NCBI RefSeq assembly: GCF_000715075.1
Contig: NC_134097.1
Span: 123,812,997 to 123,876,996 of the forward strand
Length of the DNA: 64,000 nt
Reading direction: 5' to 3'
DNA from: Nicotiana tabacum
Lineage: Eukaryota > Streptophyta > Magnoliopsida > Solanales > Solanaceae
In this document: piece by piece, positions 1-11,712 of the stretch
Numbering within the stretch: the stretch's first letter is position 1
How the letters are laid out: every line of letters begins with the position of its first letter
Notes under the pieces: model-generated
The model's database searches: none
Told to the model about the DNA's origin: nothing
The model's input: only the letters and a program-made list of their open reading frames with translations
Position numbers and translations under genes: made by a program

Positions 1-2
1 CG

Positions 3-452
3 GAGGAGTGTGAGGCGAGATTTCAGAAGCTCAAGATAGCTTTGACTACAGCCCCAATTTTGATGTTGCCTTCAGGTTCGGGGTCTTATACAGTCTATTA
101 TGATGCCTCAAGGATTGGCCTCAGAGCGGTGTTAATACAGGATGGTAGGGTGATTGCCTACGCGTCCAGACAGTTGAAGATACATGAGAAGAATTACCCT
201 GTTCACGACCTTGAGTTAGCTGCCATTGTTCACGCCCTAAAGATTTGGCGCCATTATTTATACGGGGTTCCCTATGAGATTTATACTGAACATCGGAGCT
301 TGCAGCACTTGTTCAAGCAAAAGGATCTAAATTTGCGCCAGATGAGGTGGTTAGAGTTGCTGAAGGACTATGATATCACTATTTTATATCACCCGGGCAA
401 GGCCAATGTGGTGGCCGATGCCTTGAGTCATCGGGCAGAGAGTTTGTGCAGT
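3..452 (+). pseudogene. pol: RNase H domain of Tekay-type pol (broken)
   Basis: The frame opens at position 3 (no start expected, interior of a polyprotein). It covers the RT-RNase H connection (ALTTAPIL) and the gypsy RNase H, whose role is to degrade the RNA strand of the RNA/DNA hybrid. Visible catalytic positions are the Asp in YYDAS, the Glu in DLELAAIV and the Asp in VVADALS. The usual Asp in the YTDH motif is Glu here (YTEH), which would probably weaken or kill activity. Near 452 one T is missing relative to the expected AGTTTGGCA reading, so the frame slips and the integrase continues in another frame. Confidence in the family is high; the exact base of the frameshift is approximate. 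Confidence 0.85.
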
Positions 453-1636
453 TGGCATATTTACCAGCATCAGAGAGGCTTATGGCTATGGATGTTCAGG
501 CCTTAGCCAGCCAGTTTGTGAGATTGGATCTTTTAGAGCCCAATCAGGTTCTATCTTGCATGGTTTCTTGGTCTTCCTTATTTGACCGTATCAGGGAGCG
601 GCAATATGATGGCTCCCATTTGCTTGTCCTCAAGGACAAGGTTCAGCACGGTGATGCCAGAGATGTGACTATTGGTGATGATGGGGTATTGAGGATGCAT
701 GGTCGGATTTGTGTACCCAATGTTTATGGGCTCCAAGAGTTGATTCTAGAGGAGGCCCATAGTTCGCGGTATTCCATCCATCCGGGTGCCGCAAAGATAT
801 ATCAGGATTTGAGACAACACTATTAGTGGAGATGGATGAAGAAAGATATAGTTGGATTCATAGCTCGGTGTCTCAACTGTCAACATGTGAAGTATGAGCA
901 CCAGAGACCGGGTGGGTTGCTTCAGCAGATAGAGATTCCGGAGTGGAAGTGGGAGCGGATCACCATGGACTTTGTAGTTGGGCTCCCACGGACTTTGAGA
1001 AAGTTCGATACTATTTGGGTGATTGTGGATTGGCTGACCAAGTCCGCTCATTTCATTCCTATATGTACTACTTATCCTTTGGAGCGGTTGGCGAAGATTT
1101 ATATCCGGGAGATTGTTCGTCTGCATGGTATTCCAGTTTCCATCATTTCAGATAGAGGTACACAGTTCACATCACGGTTCTGGAGGGCCGTTTAGCATGA
1201 TATGCGTACTCGGGTGGAGTTGAGTACAACATTTCACCCTCAGACGAATGGACAGTCCGAGCGCACTATTCAGATTCTTGAGGATATGCTTCGTGCATGT
1301 GTGATTCAGTTTAGAGGGTCTTGGGATCAGTTCTTGCCATTGGTAGATTTTGCTTACAACAAAAACTATCAGTCCAGCATTCAAATGGCACCGAACGAGG
1401 CTTTATATGGTAGGTGATGTAGATCCCCAGTGGGTTGGTTCAAGTCGGGTGAGGCTATACTATTGGGCACAGACTTAGTTTAGGATGCTTTGGAGAAGGT
1501 TAGGGTGATTCAGGATAGGCTTTGTACAGCCCAGTCCAGACAGAAGAGTTACATGGACCGGAAGGTTCGTGATGTTTCCTATATGGTTGGAGAGCGGGTT
1601 CTGCTCCGGGTTTTGCCTATGAAGGGCGTTGAGGTT
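446..1636 (+). pseudogene. pol: Integrase of Tekay-type pol (multiple stops, 3' truncated)
   Basis: A single frame holds the HHCC zinc-binding region (His in SSRYSIHPG, Cys pair in RCLNCQ). It then holds the DDE core: Asp in ITMDFVVG, Asp in IISDRGTQF, Glu in GQSERTIQ. The start of the C-terminal barrel (GERVLLRVLPMKGV) follows. Four premature stops interrupt it: in HY*W at about 824-826, RAV*HD at about 1194-1196, YGR*C at 1415-1417, and before DALEKV near 1480. Each fits a single C-to-T or G-to-A change from the expected Trp, Gln or Arg codon. No chromodomain is seen because the gene is cut at 1636. Integrase would insert the cDNA copy into the chromosome; this copy cannot. Confidence 0.87.
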
Positions 1637-3675
1637 TGTCACACCTCCTTTTTACCCGTGCCCGCAGGGGCGTAGGGGAGTTTTTCCAATTAAAGGACAA
1701 TCGAAACGGGATTTATTATTTAATTTAGAGTCACCACTTGGGATATTTATGGTGTCCCAAGTCACCGGTTGAATCCCGAATCAAGGAAAATATTGACTCT
1801 GTATTACAGTCTGCGAACCAGAAATCCGGATAAGGAATTCTGTTAACCCGGGAGAAGGTGTTAGTCATTCCCGAGTTCTGTGGTTCTAGCACGATCGCTC
1901 AAATGTCATATTCGGCTTATTTATCTGATTTTAATACATGTTGAACCTATGTGCAAATTTTAACTTTTTATCGCTTTTATTATTATTATTTTTAACGAGA
2001 CTTGCAACGTCGTGAAAACATATCTCGAACCACGTCACATCAATGCACTCGTGGTTATTGACACATTTCGACTCCGTTGAGATTTGGATTTGGGTCACAT
2101 AAATGTGCACCCGAGTTTAAGAAAGTAAATTATTAAAAGCGCGTTTAAAATGACTCGCGCGTTGTTATCTGGGGAAGGTCGTGAAATTCGCTAAACGGCC
2201 CTCCCGAATTCTAAGTATTTTCATATAATATTTATTGAGGACCCCGCATTTTGTATTTTTGTTGGCGAGGCTCCTCTCATCATTTTATTAAAAGGTCAAC
2301 CTAAAAGTGACTATGATTTTCTATTTGTTTGTCTCTAAAAAATTTCCCTAATTAATTAATAACTGAATTATACCAAGCTAAACTATACATTGAATTTTAA
2401 AACAGATCCAAATCTACGCACTAAACGGGCCTATTTGAAAGCTGCAGTGAATGGGAATCGTTCCCAGCTTTGGAAAGGGGAGCTACTTGGGACTATGGGG
2501 AGTAAAACTGGCCCAAACAGCCGTACCCCCCCCCCATACCAATATCGAATCCTGGCGTGGGCAAAACAATCCAAACAGGCTAAGAGGCCAGGAACAAAGT
2601 GTTATTAACTCAAAACCTTCTGATTTCTCTAGCTAAGTTGCTCAGAACCAAAATTGAATTAACTAGGACCAAAAGGAAATATCCATCAAGATTAGTCTAA
2701 TAGTTTACTCAAATCAGGTAAATACACTAAACTAACTATGAATCATGCTTTTCCGGTTCCAGTTCGACATTCAAATTCATGCAACGTTTAGTTAATAATA
2801 GTGAGGCTAGACAAGGCTACATAATTCCAAAACAAGTGTTAACCTAAATATCTGAACATTAACAGGGCTCAAGCAACGATATAGACACCATGAACGATTT
2901 TCATACATCTCAGCTTAGCTAAGAGACCACCCTCATCACACACATGCTTAAGACTTTAACACACTACTAGATTCAATGTCTGCCTACTGGTTTTAACTCA
3001 ATGTTGTTAATACAAGTGAAATCCATGAACTTCTAAACCATTTTCCATATCAGCCTGCTTTTAATTCCGGAATTATACCACACAAAACGATATTAAATCA
3101 ATACTATAATAGTTCTATCAGTTTAGTTATACACCATAAAACCAAAATGAGTTTAAACAAATACAAATTATCTACTACTACTACTCTACTAACAGTTAAA
3201 CATATAAATTCCAAAGAAGACCATTTCATTTCAGCTTTCAATTCAAACGGCTACATTGGGCCAGTTTCAGGTGTGTACCTGGATTGGGAAAACAGAACAA
3301 AAGAAGGAAGAGCAGTCAGCAGCAACGGATGACACAACAACACCAACAACAAATCACCAGCAGTAATGGAATAGTTAAAACAAAAACCAACACAGCAATA
3401 CCACTCTCCAAATCAGAAATACACTCAAACCAAAGACCACACTGATTTGTAGAACCAAACAGCAATACGGACGCCCAAAAAGAACAAACTGAGCTCGGAT
3501 AAGTTCAGAAACAGAATCAATAGACTGCCAAATAGATTCAACAATCAAAAGGGGGCAAGAACCAGTGCTTGGAATCTAAATTTTGCCTAGAACTCAATGG
3601 AACTGTACCCTTTCTTTTAAACTATCTCTTAGAACTGATTCAAAACTCAAAAATGTTCTGTCAGATTGACTTTTC

Positions 3676-3960
3676 CTCTCTCCAGGTCTCCCAATGCCTA
3701 TCTCTCTATCTCTTCTCACTTAATCTTTTAACTCTCTGTCTTCTTTTTATATCTTTGGATTTTTCTCTCTGTGTTTTCACTCTCTCCCCTCTTACTGCTC
3801 GTTCCCGTCTCTCTCTTATGTCTCTACTCATATCTATATTTAAACTCAAACTCTTCAACCCTTTTCAGCCCTCCTCTTTTCTTTACAGCTGTAAGAAGGA
3901 TCTTTTATTATTACCCCCCATGTTTCTTTTTCTTTCCAGCTTGTAATATTCCTCTACTAT
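3676..3960 (+). repeat. Pyrimidine-rich tract in E LTR
   Basis: The plus strand is dominated by C and T (runs such as TCTCTCTATCTCTTCTC), so the element's RNA (minus strand) would be purine-rich here. It produces long overlapping Leu/Ser/Phe-rich frames that are composition artefacts, not genes. The edges are approximate. Confidence 0.7.
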
Positions 3961-5036
3961 GTGTATCCTTTAACTTTTTATCATTACCCCCATACCATTA
4001 TGTTGTGTTCCCCACTAATGTATTATTTTAATGGTACATTAGTACTTAGTGGACAGAACATTCAACTTAAACCATTTTCAAACCTTTTAAATCCCAAAAT
4101 ACCCTCTTAAAGTCCCTAAAATTACTGTCCTACCCAATCCCTTTTAATCTGTATTAAACCTTTCAGCTCTAACCTATTCAAACCTACCAACTAACTAAGC
4201 TGAATCCTAATTAACCAAGAAACTACAATAGCTATAACCAATTCAACTTGTCAAATCAGTCAGTAATTCAAGATAGAAACTCATATCAAATCAAATGGCA
4301 TAAAAATGAAGACTAAGGGTTCAGGGCAGCACATATTGAACTAACTATATTGGGGAACCAATCATATTTAGCTCAAAAACAAATGAACTAAAATCAACTA
4401 GACGAGCATACGCTTAATTAAATTGGAACACAAAAGAAGAAACAACCAGAAGAGCTTTAAAGGGATTGACAGATTCAGGATAACAAATGACCAAGGAATT
4501 TAGTTCAATGTGATGAACTAAATATACCAACAGGCTCAGTTCTAAGTTCAAATATACCAACAGGCTCATTTCAACACAAAATTTAGAACAGAAACGAAGC
4601 AGGAGGGGAAACAGACTGGAATGAACTATGAAATCAAGACCAAAATTAAACTACTATCATGTTAAACTAACACTCAAACCTACCGGACTAACCGACGAAA
4701 CTTATTCAATTGATCAAACAATTTATAACATATAATCAACAACAGAAAATTTGGACCAAGAAAAAGGTCTGATGGAGAAGGGAGAAAATAACGGACAAAA
4801 GACGAATTACAACGAACCTAATTTAGGCAAACGAATAATCGATTGAACTACACCAGAATCAGAAAAAGAAGCGGAGTATTTACTGGGTTAAGAATTATCT
4901 TAAACTAAAAACCCAAAGAAACGACTGATTACAACCTAGCACAGACAAATCAACATATAGAAAAAGGAAAAGAAGAAGCTAAGAAGAACTTACTGTTCTT
5001 TTCTCGGATCCCACCAACATGCCTTCTCGAACTTGA

Positions 5037-5096
5037 GTTCCAGTTAGTATTATATGTCTATTTCGTCAGAAATAGGCTTATAATACTAACTAGAAC
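5037..5096 (-). other. 60-nt long hairpin in E LTR
   Basis: Arms GTTC (5037-5040) and GAAC (5093-5096) flank a 13-bp perfect stem (5042-5054 AGTTAGTATTATA pairing with 5079-5091). Inside that is a 3x3 internal loop, a 7-bp stem (CTATTTC 5058-5064 with GAAATAG 5069-5075) and a 4-nt loop. It sits about 420-480 nt downstream of the TATA-like box in the element's direction, so it would lie in the transcribed leader. Function unknown. Confidence 0.75.
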
Positions 5097-5514
5097 CCAT
5101 TCGACTCTGACAGCTTTGATACAGTCCCGAACCGTTTGAACCCTAGATCCGTCATTCGATGAGTTTTACTCAGATTCGAGCTAATTTGGTTAGGGATTAG
5201 CGACGAGGAGGTCAAGGGGATTATTGGGTGTGATTTTGGGGTTAAGTGGACAGGCTAGGGTTTGGTACGGGGATCTTTGATCGAAGATTCGAGAAGTTGT
5301 AGTATGATTCGAGGTTAATGGAGTATGGAATCGGAGAGGGGGGAGCAGAGTAGTTCAGGGGTGTTATTTTCACGGCCATCAGAGCCAGCGCCGCCGGGTT
5401 TTCAGGCGAAGGGAACGAGGGCGGCTAGGGTTTGGGGGATCGTCTCTGAAGGGTCTGAGAGAGACGATGGGGGCGAGGGGGGGTTTGGTTTGGGGGGTGG
5501 GGTATGGTTTGAAG

Positions 5515-5523
5515 TATATATAT
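5515..5523 (-). promoter_or_regulatory. TATA-like box of E LTR
   Basis: TATATATAT lies about 700 nt inside the LTR from its minus-strand start. It is the only strong TATA-type run in this GC-richer part of the LTR, consistent with a U3 of about 0.7 kb. Assignment is by sequence alone. Confidence 0.5.
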
Positions 5524-6217
5524 GAAAGGGTGGGATGAATCCAGGCCGTTCGATCTAATGAGATCAATGGCTTGGATCCATTCATAAACGGAAACGACGT
5601 CGCTTCGTTTACCCTTGAGACCGGATCGGTCTTGGATGGGAATGGGTCGGGTGACGGAGGAGTTGATCTGGACCATTGATCAGCTGAGATCAATGGCCCA
5701 GATTGAGCGTTACTAAATGACGTCGTTTGGTTTGTCTCTGAGACGGACTGGATTGGGGCGGGTATTGGGCTGATTTCTGGTATGGGCCTGGTCCGAATTT
5801 CCCATCTTTCTTATTTGTTTCTTCTTTTTCTTTTTATTTCCTATCTAAAATTTAGATTAAATTACCAACCAAAATTAAAAAATACTAATTATCTTCTAAT
5901 AACAATTATCATGCACAATTAAATACCAACCAAAATAAAATCACACAATTGGAGATTAAATTAAAAATGCAAAGTACATATTTTTTTTTGATTTTCATTC
6001 TTATAAATTCAAATATTGTTTAATTAATTCCTACTTGTAAAGTTAAATCCTAAATGCACATATATTTATTTTATTTTATTTTTTGTATTTTTTTTTCTTA
6101 ATTAAAGTAAATATAATCATGTACAGACAAATACAAATAAATCACAAACAACACAAAACTATCTTATTTTGAATTTTCTGGGAGTAGTTCTCGTAGGGCA
6201 AAAATCACGTGCTCACA

Positions 6218-6230
6218 GCTGCCCCTCTTT
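6218..6230 (-). promoter_or_regulatory. Polypurine tract of E
   Basis: The minus strand reads AAAGAGGGGCAGC immediately before the 3' LTR start TGTGAGCACG. The same AAAGAGG(G)GCAGC tract abuts the 3' LTRs of A (35965-35978) and B (23262-23274), which fixes these LTR boundaries. It primes plus-strand DNA synthesis. Confidence 0.88.
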
Positions 6231-6829
6231 GTCCGGAAACACGAAGGGTTTTCGTGCAAAGATAAAGTGAGCAGATACGAGCGATTTTTGCCCGTTCGGC
6301 TACTCCGTGTGAAGCATTTTTTGAAAGATTTGACCGAACCTCTGCTTCAAAGGTTTCCTACATATCCCTGGCTAAAAGGGAATCAGGTCAATGTAGTTCG
6401 GGAAGTTTCGGTAGCTGGGACTACCATGAAGTTGTGGTTTTGTTGTTACTGCTATTTCTGCTGCTGCTACCTGCTTACTGACCTCCTTATTACACCATGC
6501 TAAGAAAACAAGAAGCTAGACTAAGCTATGGTCTATGAATTACAAAGATTTATTCTCAAACTTGGTCATGTGCCTGTTGTTGCCTTGTTGCCTTGCTGTC
6601 TTGTTGCCTTGTGTTTCCTCTGATGTTTCTTTACTTCTGACTTGACTTGTATTCTCTCTTGATTGCCGAATTTGAACTGCTTATTTCCTTCTTGTGAGCT
6701 TCGAATTATTTTTCCTTCGAAGCTTGAACTGCCTTCTTCTGACTAGTGTTGCCTTCCTTCCGACTTCTGAACTTTTATTTATGCCGGGGATCTTTTTGTA
6801 ACCCTCTGCTTTACTGACTTCAAACTTCA
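6231..6829 (-). other. E 3' UTR, PPT-proximal part
   Basis: No coding signal. It holds one copy of the CTAC...GTAG fold (6358-6396) about 130 nt from the PPT and low-complexity TTGTTGCCTTG-like runs at about 6570-6620. Degraded relatives of the neighbouring tandem unit may start near 6770. Confidence 0.6.
6358..6396 (-). other. CTACATATC...ATGTAG fold, E copy 1 (near PPT)
   Basis: Outer stem CTACAT/ATGTAG (6 bp) and inner stem TCCCT/AGGGA (5 bp), with conserved AATCAGGTC between the inner and right outer arm. It lies 128 nt from the PPT. Relatives at comparable positions are 35824-35864 in A and 23378-23418 in B. Confidence 0.65.
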
Positions 6830-7895
6830 ATGTATTCCTCTGTTATACGGGCGGGCCCCCGACTTCAAAACATGAAATGTAAAGACTGAAATGTATTTCT
6901 CTGTTATATGGGCGGGCTCCCAACTTCAAGACTTGAAAATAAAACGCCATTCCTCTCTTCAGGCGGGCTCCTGACTTCAACAACAACTTAGAAAATAAAA
7001 TGTCATTCCTCTCTTCAGGAAGGCTCCTGACTTCAACAACAACTTAAAAAATAAAATGTCATTCCTCTCTTCCAGCGGGCTCCTGACTTCAACAACAACT
7101 TCGAAAATAAAACGCCATTCCTCTCTTCAGGCGGGCTCCTGACTTCAACAACAAAATAAAATGTCATTCCTCTCTTCAGGCGGGCTCCTGACTTCAACAA
7201 CAACTTAGAAAATAAAACGCCATTCCTCTCTTCAGGCGGGCTCCTGACTTCAACAACAACTTAGAAAATAAAACGCCATTCCTCTCTTCAGGCGGGCTCC
7301 TGACTTCAACAACAACTTCGAAAATAAAATGTCATTCCTCTCTTCAGGCAGGCTTTTGACTTCAACAACAAAATAAAATGTCATTCCTCTCTTCAGGCGG
7401 GCTCATGACTTCAACAACAACTTAGAAAATAAAACGTCATTCCTCTCTTCAGGCGGGCTCCTGACTTCAACAACAACTTAGAAAATAAAACGTCATTCCT
7501 CTCTTCAGGCGGGCTCCTGACTTCAACAACAACTTCGAAAATAAAATGTCATTCCTCTCTTCAGGCAGGCTCCTGACTTCAACAACAACTAAAAAATAAA
7601 ACGTCATTCCTCTCTTCAGGCGGGCTCCTGACTTCAACAACAACTTAGAAAATAAAATGCCATTCCTCTCTTCAGGCGGGCTCCTGACTTCAACAACAAC
7701 TTAGAAAATAAAACGCCATTCCTCTCTTCAGGCGGGCTCCTGACTTCAACAACAACTTAGAAAATAAAACGCCATTCCTCTCTTCAGGCGGGCTCCTGAC
7801 TTCAACAACAACTTCGAAAATAAAACGTCATTCCTCTCTTCAGGCGGGCTCCTGACTTCAACAACAACTTAGAAAATAAAACGCCATTCCTATTG
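6830..7895 (-). repeat. 56-bp tandem array in E 3' UTR (about 17 copies)
   Basis: The anchor CATTCCTCTCTTCAGG recurs mostly every 56 bases (for example 7221 and 7277), with a few shorter units lacking the ACTTAGAAAATA part. About 17 copies run from about 6949 to 7890, preceded by two diverged units (6830-6950). Most units contain TCAGG-CGGGCT-CCTGA, a 5-bp stem with a 6-nt loop. In the diverged units the stem arms change together (TGGG/CCCA; CGGG/CCCG). Variable tandem arrays in this position are a known trait of Tat-lineage 3' UTRs. Copies are contiguous with no spacers. Confidence 0.92.
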
Positions 7896-10576
7896 CCATT
7901 GTTCCCCCTTGCCTCTTGACCCATTTTCCTTCTAACTTGAATTATCTTTCTTCAGAACTGCTTCCCTCAAAACTTGTATTGTCTTCCTTTTTCAAAACTA
8001 CTTCCCTCAAAACTGGTGTTTCATTCCTCAGCAAACTGCTGGGGATAACATTTTTTTTTTCAAAATATGTTATCTTCTTCCTTCAAAGACTACTTCTCTT
8101 AAAACTTGTGTTATCTTCTTTCTTCCTCAAGTGGGTACTTGACTTCAGGAAAATTTTCAAAAATGAACGAAATTTTTTCTGCCCCAGTTTGATAACTTTC
8201 CTTATATCATACCTTTCCGTCATCAGTAGCATTTCCTGTCCCTGTTTCAAATCAAAGAAAGAATTTGGTCAGTTTAAAACGTGGTGGTTGGTTGTAATAC
8301 TCCTGCTGGGGATGGTTTTCCTTCTTTTTTCCATGCTATGTGTTGTCTGACCATCTTGAAACTTGGCTGATACCTTCCGACCTTCTTGACGATTCCTTAT
8401 TCACAAAACTCTCAACCATTTTCCCAGTCTCCTTATCTGACCCCATGTATTTTTCGTGACAGCTGATTTCACTTGAAGATCTTACATGTTTATTGATTAA
8501 CCACTTTCTCCATCGTCTGTGTTACTGAGATACCTTTTCTCGTGCAGACCCAATATCTTCTTTTGTGGTACTGTTCGTGAACTGGCATTTCCCTAACCTT
8601 TGAGTCTCCTATGAATTTCCAAATTATGTCCATCGCTTTCCGCGTTGTTCTTTCTTGATTTTTCTGATGGCCTTGGCCTTATAACCTTCAATTTCTGCTG
8701 GGGATATCCTTCTTGACACTCGTCCACCCTTTTGTCAATCTCGCCATCGAATATACCCTCGGTTCAATCCCTCTGGCCCTCTTATTGTTGCGCTGTCCCT
8801 GAATTGATATGGACCAATCTTAGGTATTTTGCGCGAACCTCACAGTACGTTGACTATTACCAGGTCATTGCGCTTGTTCTTTCCTGACTTATACCACTTT
8901 GATGTACTAGTCAGATCTCGTCTTGCATAATTGGAAAGCTGATGGCAAATTTTGAAATTATTTCTCACTTGTTCTGACCAAAGAGACTCACGAAGAGGAG
9001 ATGAAAAAGGAACGGAGTAAAAGACAAAAGAAAGAGATGACTTCTAATAAGAAAACTACAAAATAAATCCTATCAGATGTGGATACCAACTCTATTGGCC
9101 ATGACATGCACACGTGGCCTATCCTCCGTCGTTAATCGCATTTCACAATCTTCGTCTGGTGCTTTCCTATCTGATTCTCAATCTTTATTCGACTTGTAGT
9201 GCCCGAAATGTTTTCACTATCAAGCCTCTCTCATTTTGGTTTTTCTCTCAACTTATAGCCGCCTCAAGGTGCCCGTGAAGGTTTTCACCGATAAGACTCT
9301 CTCATTTTATTACTTTTCTGCCGGGGATCAGAGTGTTATTCTCGACTTCCATTTGCATGACTTCGCATCTTTCGAAGACTGGTCAAAAGGTCTTTCTTTG
9401 GATCGTAACATGGGATTTTGGATAGGGCTAGAAAGAAAGGGTACTAGCGACTCAAAACGAATCAATTTGGGTTCAAAATTTACAACCTTCGGAATCGGAT
9501 TCCTTTACCTCAAACACAACTTCTGCCCCAATTTCTGCTTGGGGATTTTTGATTTTTTTTGTTACACTATGACCGAGTCGTGAAGCGCCTACGTATCCTC
9601 TTTGAGGAATCAGGTCAGACGCAGTTCCCAATTCCTTTTTTTGTTTTCCTTTTCACTTATTTATTATTTTCTTTTCTTTTCCTTTTTCTTTCTCCTTTCT
9701 CTTTTGTTGTTTTGTTGTTTCCGCTATTTTCTTTTTCTTTTTCTTTTTCTTCCATGCTCGTGTTTTCTAATCTTTGCTACCGATTCCGAACGAGGGGTAT
9801 GAAAGAAAATCGATAAGGCTCAAAGGGTTAATCGAAGGATAAAGTATTTAGATAGAAGAATAAAATGTCTTCGTCATTCCAATCTTCAAAACATGCCAAG
9901 CACAAACCACACATTTAAACATTCGCAGATTGTGACAGACTTGATAACCATATCCATACATTCGCCTTTTCATTTGTCATTTTTAAAGCACCGTTGGGCA
10001 ACACTCTCACTTTCATTACCATGAACGACCCTCTTGCCAATATGGCTAACTTGCTTTTATGGTTTTCTTTATGTTTTACTTGCCCCAGTTTCATGTGGCT
10101 CGGGCTTCGAATGACCTCAAGCTGTTCCTATTTTCCTTAAGTGTCCCGATCATCTCCCAATGGCTTTATAATTAACTTTTAAGATTAGGCTTAAATTGTG
10201 CGCGCATGTCATGTCACTAGAATCGACGTTCGCATAAAAGAAAACACAAAAGGATAAAAAAGGACTAAACAAAGAAGATGACTAGAGGTAACAAAAGACC
10301 AGAAGTTGCATTAGACAATCGGTGAAACGGTTCGCACAACAAGACAAGTAAAGCAACTAGAGTACAATCTTGGAACAAACCTGAAACAAACCTGGACAAA
10401 ACTAGGCAAACCCCTATGACAAAATGGAAGGATAAGAGGGTTTGACACACGACAATATCTGTATCACAACCCTAGAGTAACCCGAATAACATAAATGACA
10501 ACAAAATAAACCACCAAAAGCTCTACTCCGGCTGACCAAGGAATGAAGCGTCTTCCCAATTACCAAGCACGGCATC
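7896..10576 (-). other. E 3' UTR / pol-less region
   Basis: Between the tandem array and the gag remnant (2.7 kb) I see no RT, RNase H or integrase motif on either strand. Degenerate short repeats with the word ACTTCCCTCAAAACTTG lie at about 7940-8130. A CTACGTATC fold lies at 9589-9624. A T-rich run lies at 9635-9760. Plus-strand open frames here (for example 7916-8350 and 9236-9583) have no recognisable domain and are treated as chance. Confidence 0.6.
9589..9624 (-). other. CTACGTATC...GCAG fold, E copy 2
   Basis: Outer arms CTACGT/ACGCAG (5 of 6 pairs, the sixth a wobble in the element's RNA sense) enclose a perfect inner stem TCCTC-TTT-GAGGA followed by the conserved AATCAGGTC. Sister copies in E lie at 6358-6396, 11713-11751 and 13411-13449. 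Confidence 0.65.
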
Positions 10577-11392
10577 TTAGCCACTGAGCTTCGCATCAAT
10601 ATTGCCAAGACCACTATCCGCTTCAACATCTTCAGTTTTAGTCAATATCCCAAGCGGGTTCACATGCTCTTTATTACTGTCGTCGATCGCAATCACTCCT
10701 TCGTGAATCATTCTTTCTATTTCCCTTTTCAACGAATTCCAACTCTCAATGCTATGCCTTGGGACATTGGAGTGGTATGCGCATCGTGCAGTAGGATCAA
10801 AGCTTCTTGCACATGGATCTGGAGTATATCCGGGGAGCGGCTCAATCAGGCCAGCATGCTTTAGCCTTTCAAACAGACTTGCATAAGATTCTCCGATAAG
10901 GGTGAGAGCCTTTTCTCGTTTCAGCAACCTCTCGTTTCTAAATGCCTGATTTGGCCTAAAACCTGATCCAGGGGGTTTCTGGTGTGCTCGTGGGGGTGGA
11001 TAGGCACTTTGGGGAGCTGGGTACTTGGAAAGTGAAGCATGTCTTTGGGAGTCCCGTGGATCGAAGTAGCGTTGGGGAGGGGAGTAGCATTGGAAAAACA
11101 TAGTTGGATGACGAGTGATGGAGCTACTCGGGTGGCTGGGAAATCTGTCATAAGTGGGTAGATATGGAGAGTATGGAGGATCATCTGTTATTGTGTTAGG
11201 TGTTTGGGTAAGGATAGAGTTCAGGAAGCTAGGCGGTGGCGGGGGTGGTGCTTTCCCAGTCATCCATGCCCGATACATGTCTGCCACATGTTGTCTCAAC
11301 ATTTTTACCTCTTCTACCAACCCGTAGTCCTGTTCAACCAGCTGTTTTCGGGCATCGGTACCAAACCACTTAGTTCTGTTGTTCTCTGCCAT
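10577..11392 (-). pseudogene. gag: Internally deleted Tat/Ogre gag (271-codon open frame)
   Basis: Starts MAENNRTKWFG, a plausible gag start, then a Gln/Glu-rich helix region (residues about 17-45) and a Pro-rich linker (PPPPPP near residue 50). It then jumps to a Pro/Tyr/His-rich stretch and the C-terminal gag part (residues about 150-240: ERLLKREKALTLIG, HAGLIEPLPGY, CAYHSN). The C-terminal part carries a zinc-knuckle-like C/H pattern lacking its last Cys. The central capsid-like part expected of gag is absent, apparently by an in-frame deletion. The frame is still open, so a short protein could in principle be made. Gag packages the element RNA. No protease follows. Confidence 0.75.
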
Positions 11393-11712
11393 TGTATTTT
11401 GCCTTTGTGTTGCAAGGAAGCGTTACTTTAGAACCACAACCAACCACCTTTCTAGAAATATAATCGAGAACAAAATGGGAGCAACCTGTTAGCGTTAGGG
11501 TTTTCAATAGACAGGAAAACACATATTGAGGATGCAATGCAACTAGGCAATTAACCCTTTCTATCATGCATTTGCTTCAGTTACGTGCGTCATTCTGGCT
11601 TCTTATAACTGTGCCCCTTCTTTTAAGCTTCCTTTATTCTATCCTTCTTTATTTATTTTTCATTTTTCCCCTTTTCTTTTTTTTAGTGGTGGTCGAATCC
11701 TATAGAGATTGC

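Larger units (their letters stand above)
1..1636 (+). mobile_element. Element F: truncated Tekay/Del-type chromovirus (Ty3/gypsy), pol 3' part
   Basis: Only the end of RT, RNase H and most of integrase are present. The left part lies outside the window and the right part is cut at 1637, where the LTR of element E begins with TGTCACACC. The break falls in the integrase tail just after the residues MKGV, inside what in this lineage is an Met-Arg-Phe codon run, which supports E having inserted into F. Everything of F beyond the insertion is missing on the far side of E, because E is itself truncated at 15694. The lineage call rests on the RNase H/IN sequence style. The two solo LTRs G1 and G2 look like the LTR type of this lineage, but that link is inference. 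Confidence 0.85.
1637..6217 (-). repeat. 3' LTR of element E (about 4.58 kb)
   Basis: Read on the minus strand it starts TGTGAGCACGTG directly after the PPT (6218-6230) and ends GGAGGTGTGACA at 1637, so it has the usual TG...CA ends. It contains a TATA-like run at 5515-5523, a 60-nt hairpin at 5037-5096 and a long CT-rich stretch (about 3676-3960). The first 1.46 kb (1637-3093) is duplicated at 14235-15694. No gene is seen within it; open frames are short and unconserved. The 5 bases to its left are AGGTT (1632-1636); the matching duplication on the other side was lost with the truncation. Confidence 0.88.

Noticed and set aside
3569..4031. Leu/Ser/Phe-rich plus-strand frames
   Set aside because: Composition artefact of a CT-rich tract inside E's LTR.
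6830..7895. CRISPR-like repeat array
   Set aside because: Units are contiguous with no unique spacers, and the context is a plant retrotransposon 3' UTR.
7916..9816. Several plus-strand frames of 85-144 codons
   Set aside because: Antisense to E, no recognisable domains, T-rich low-complexity sequence.
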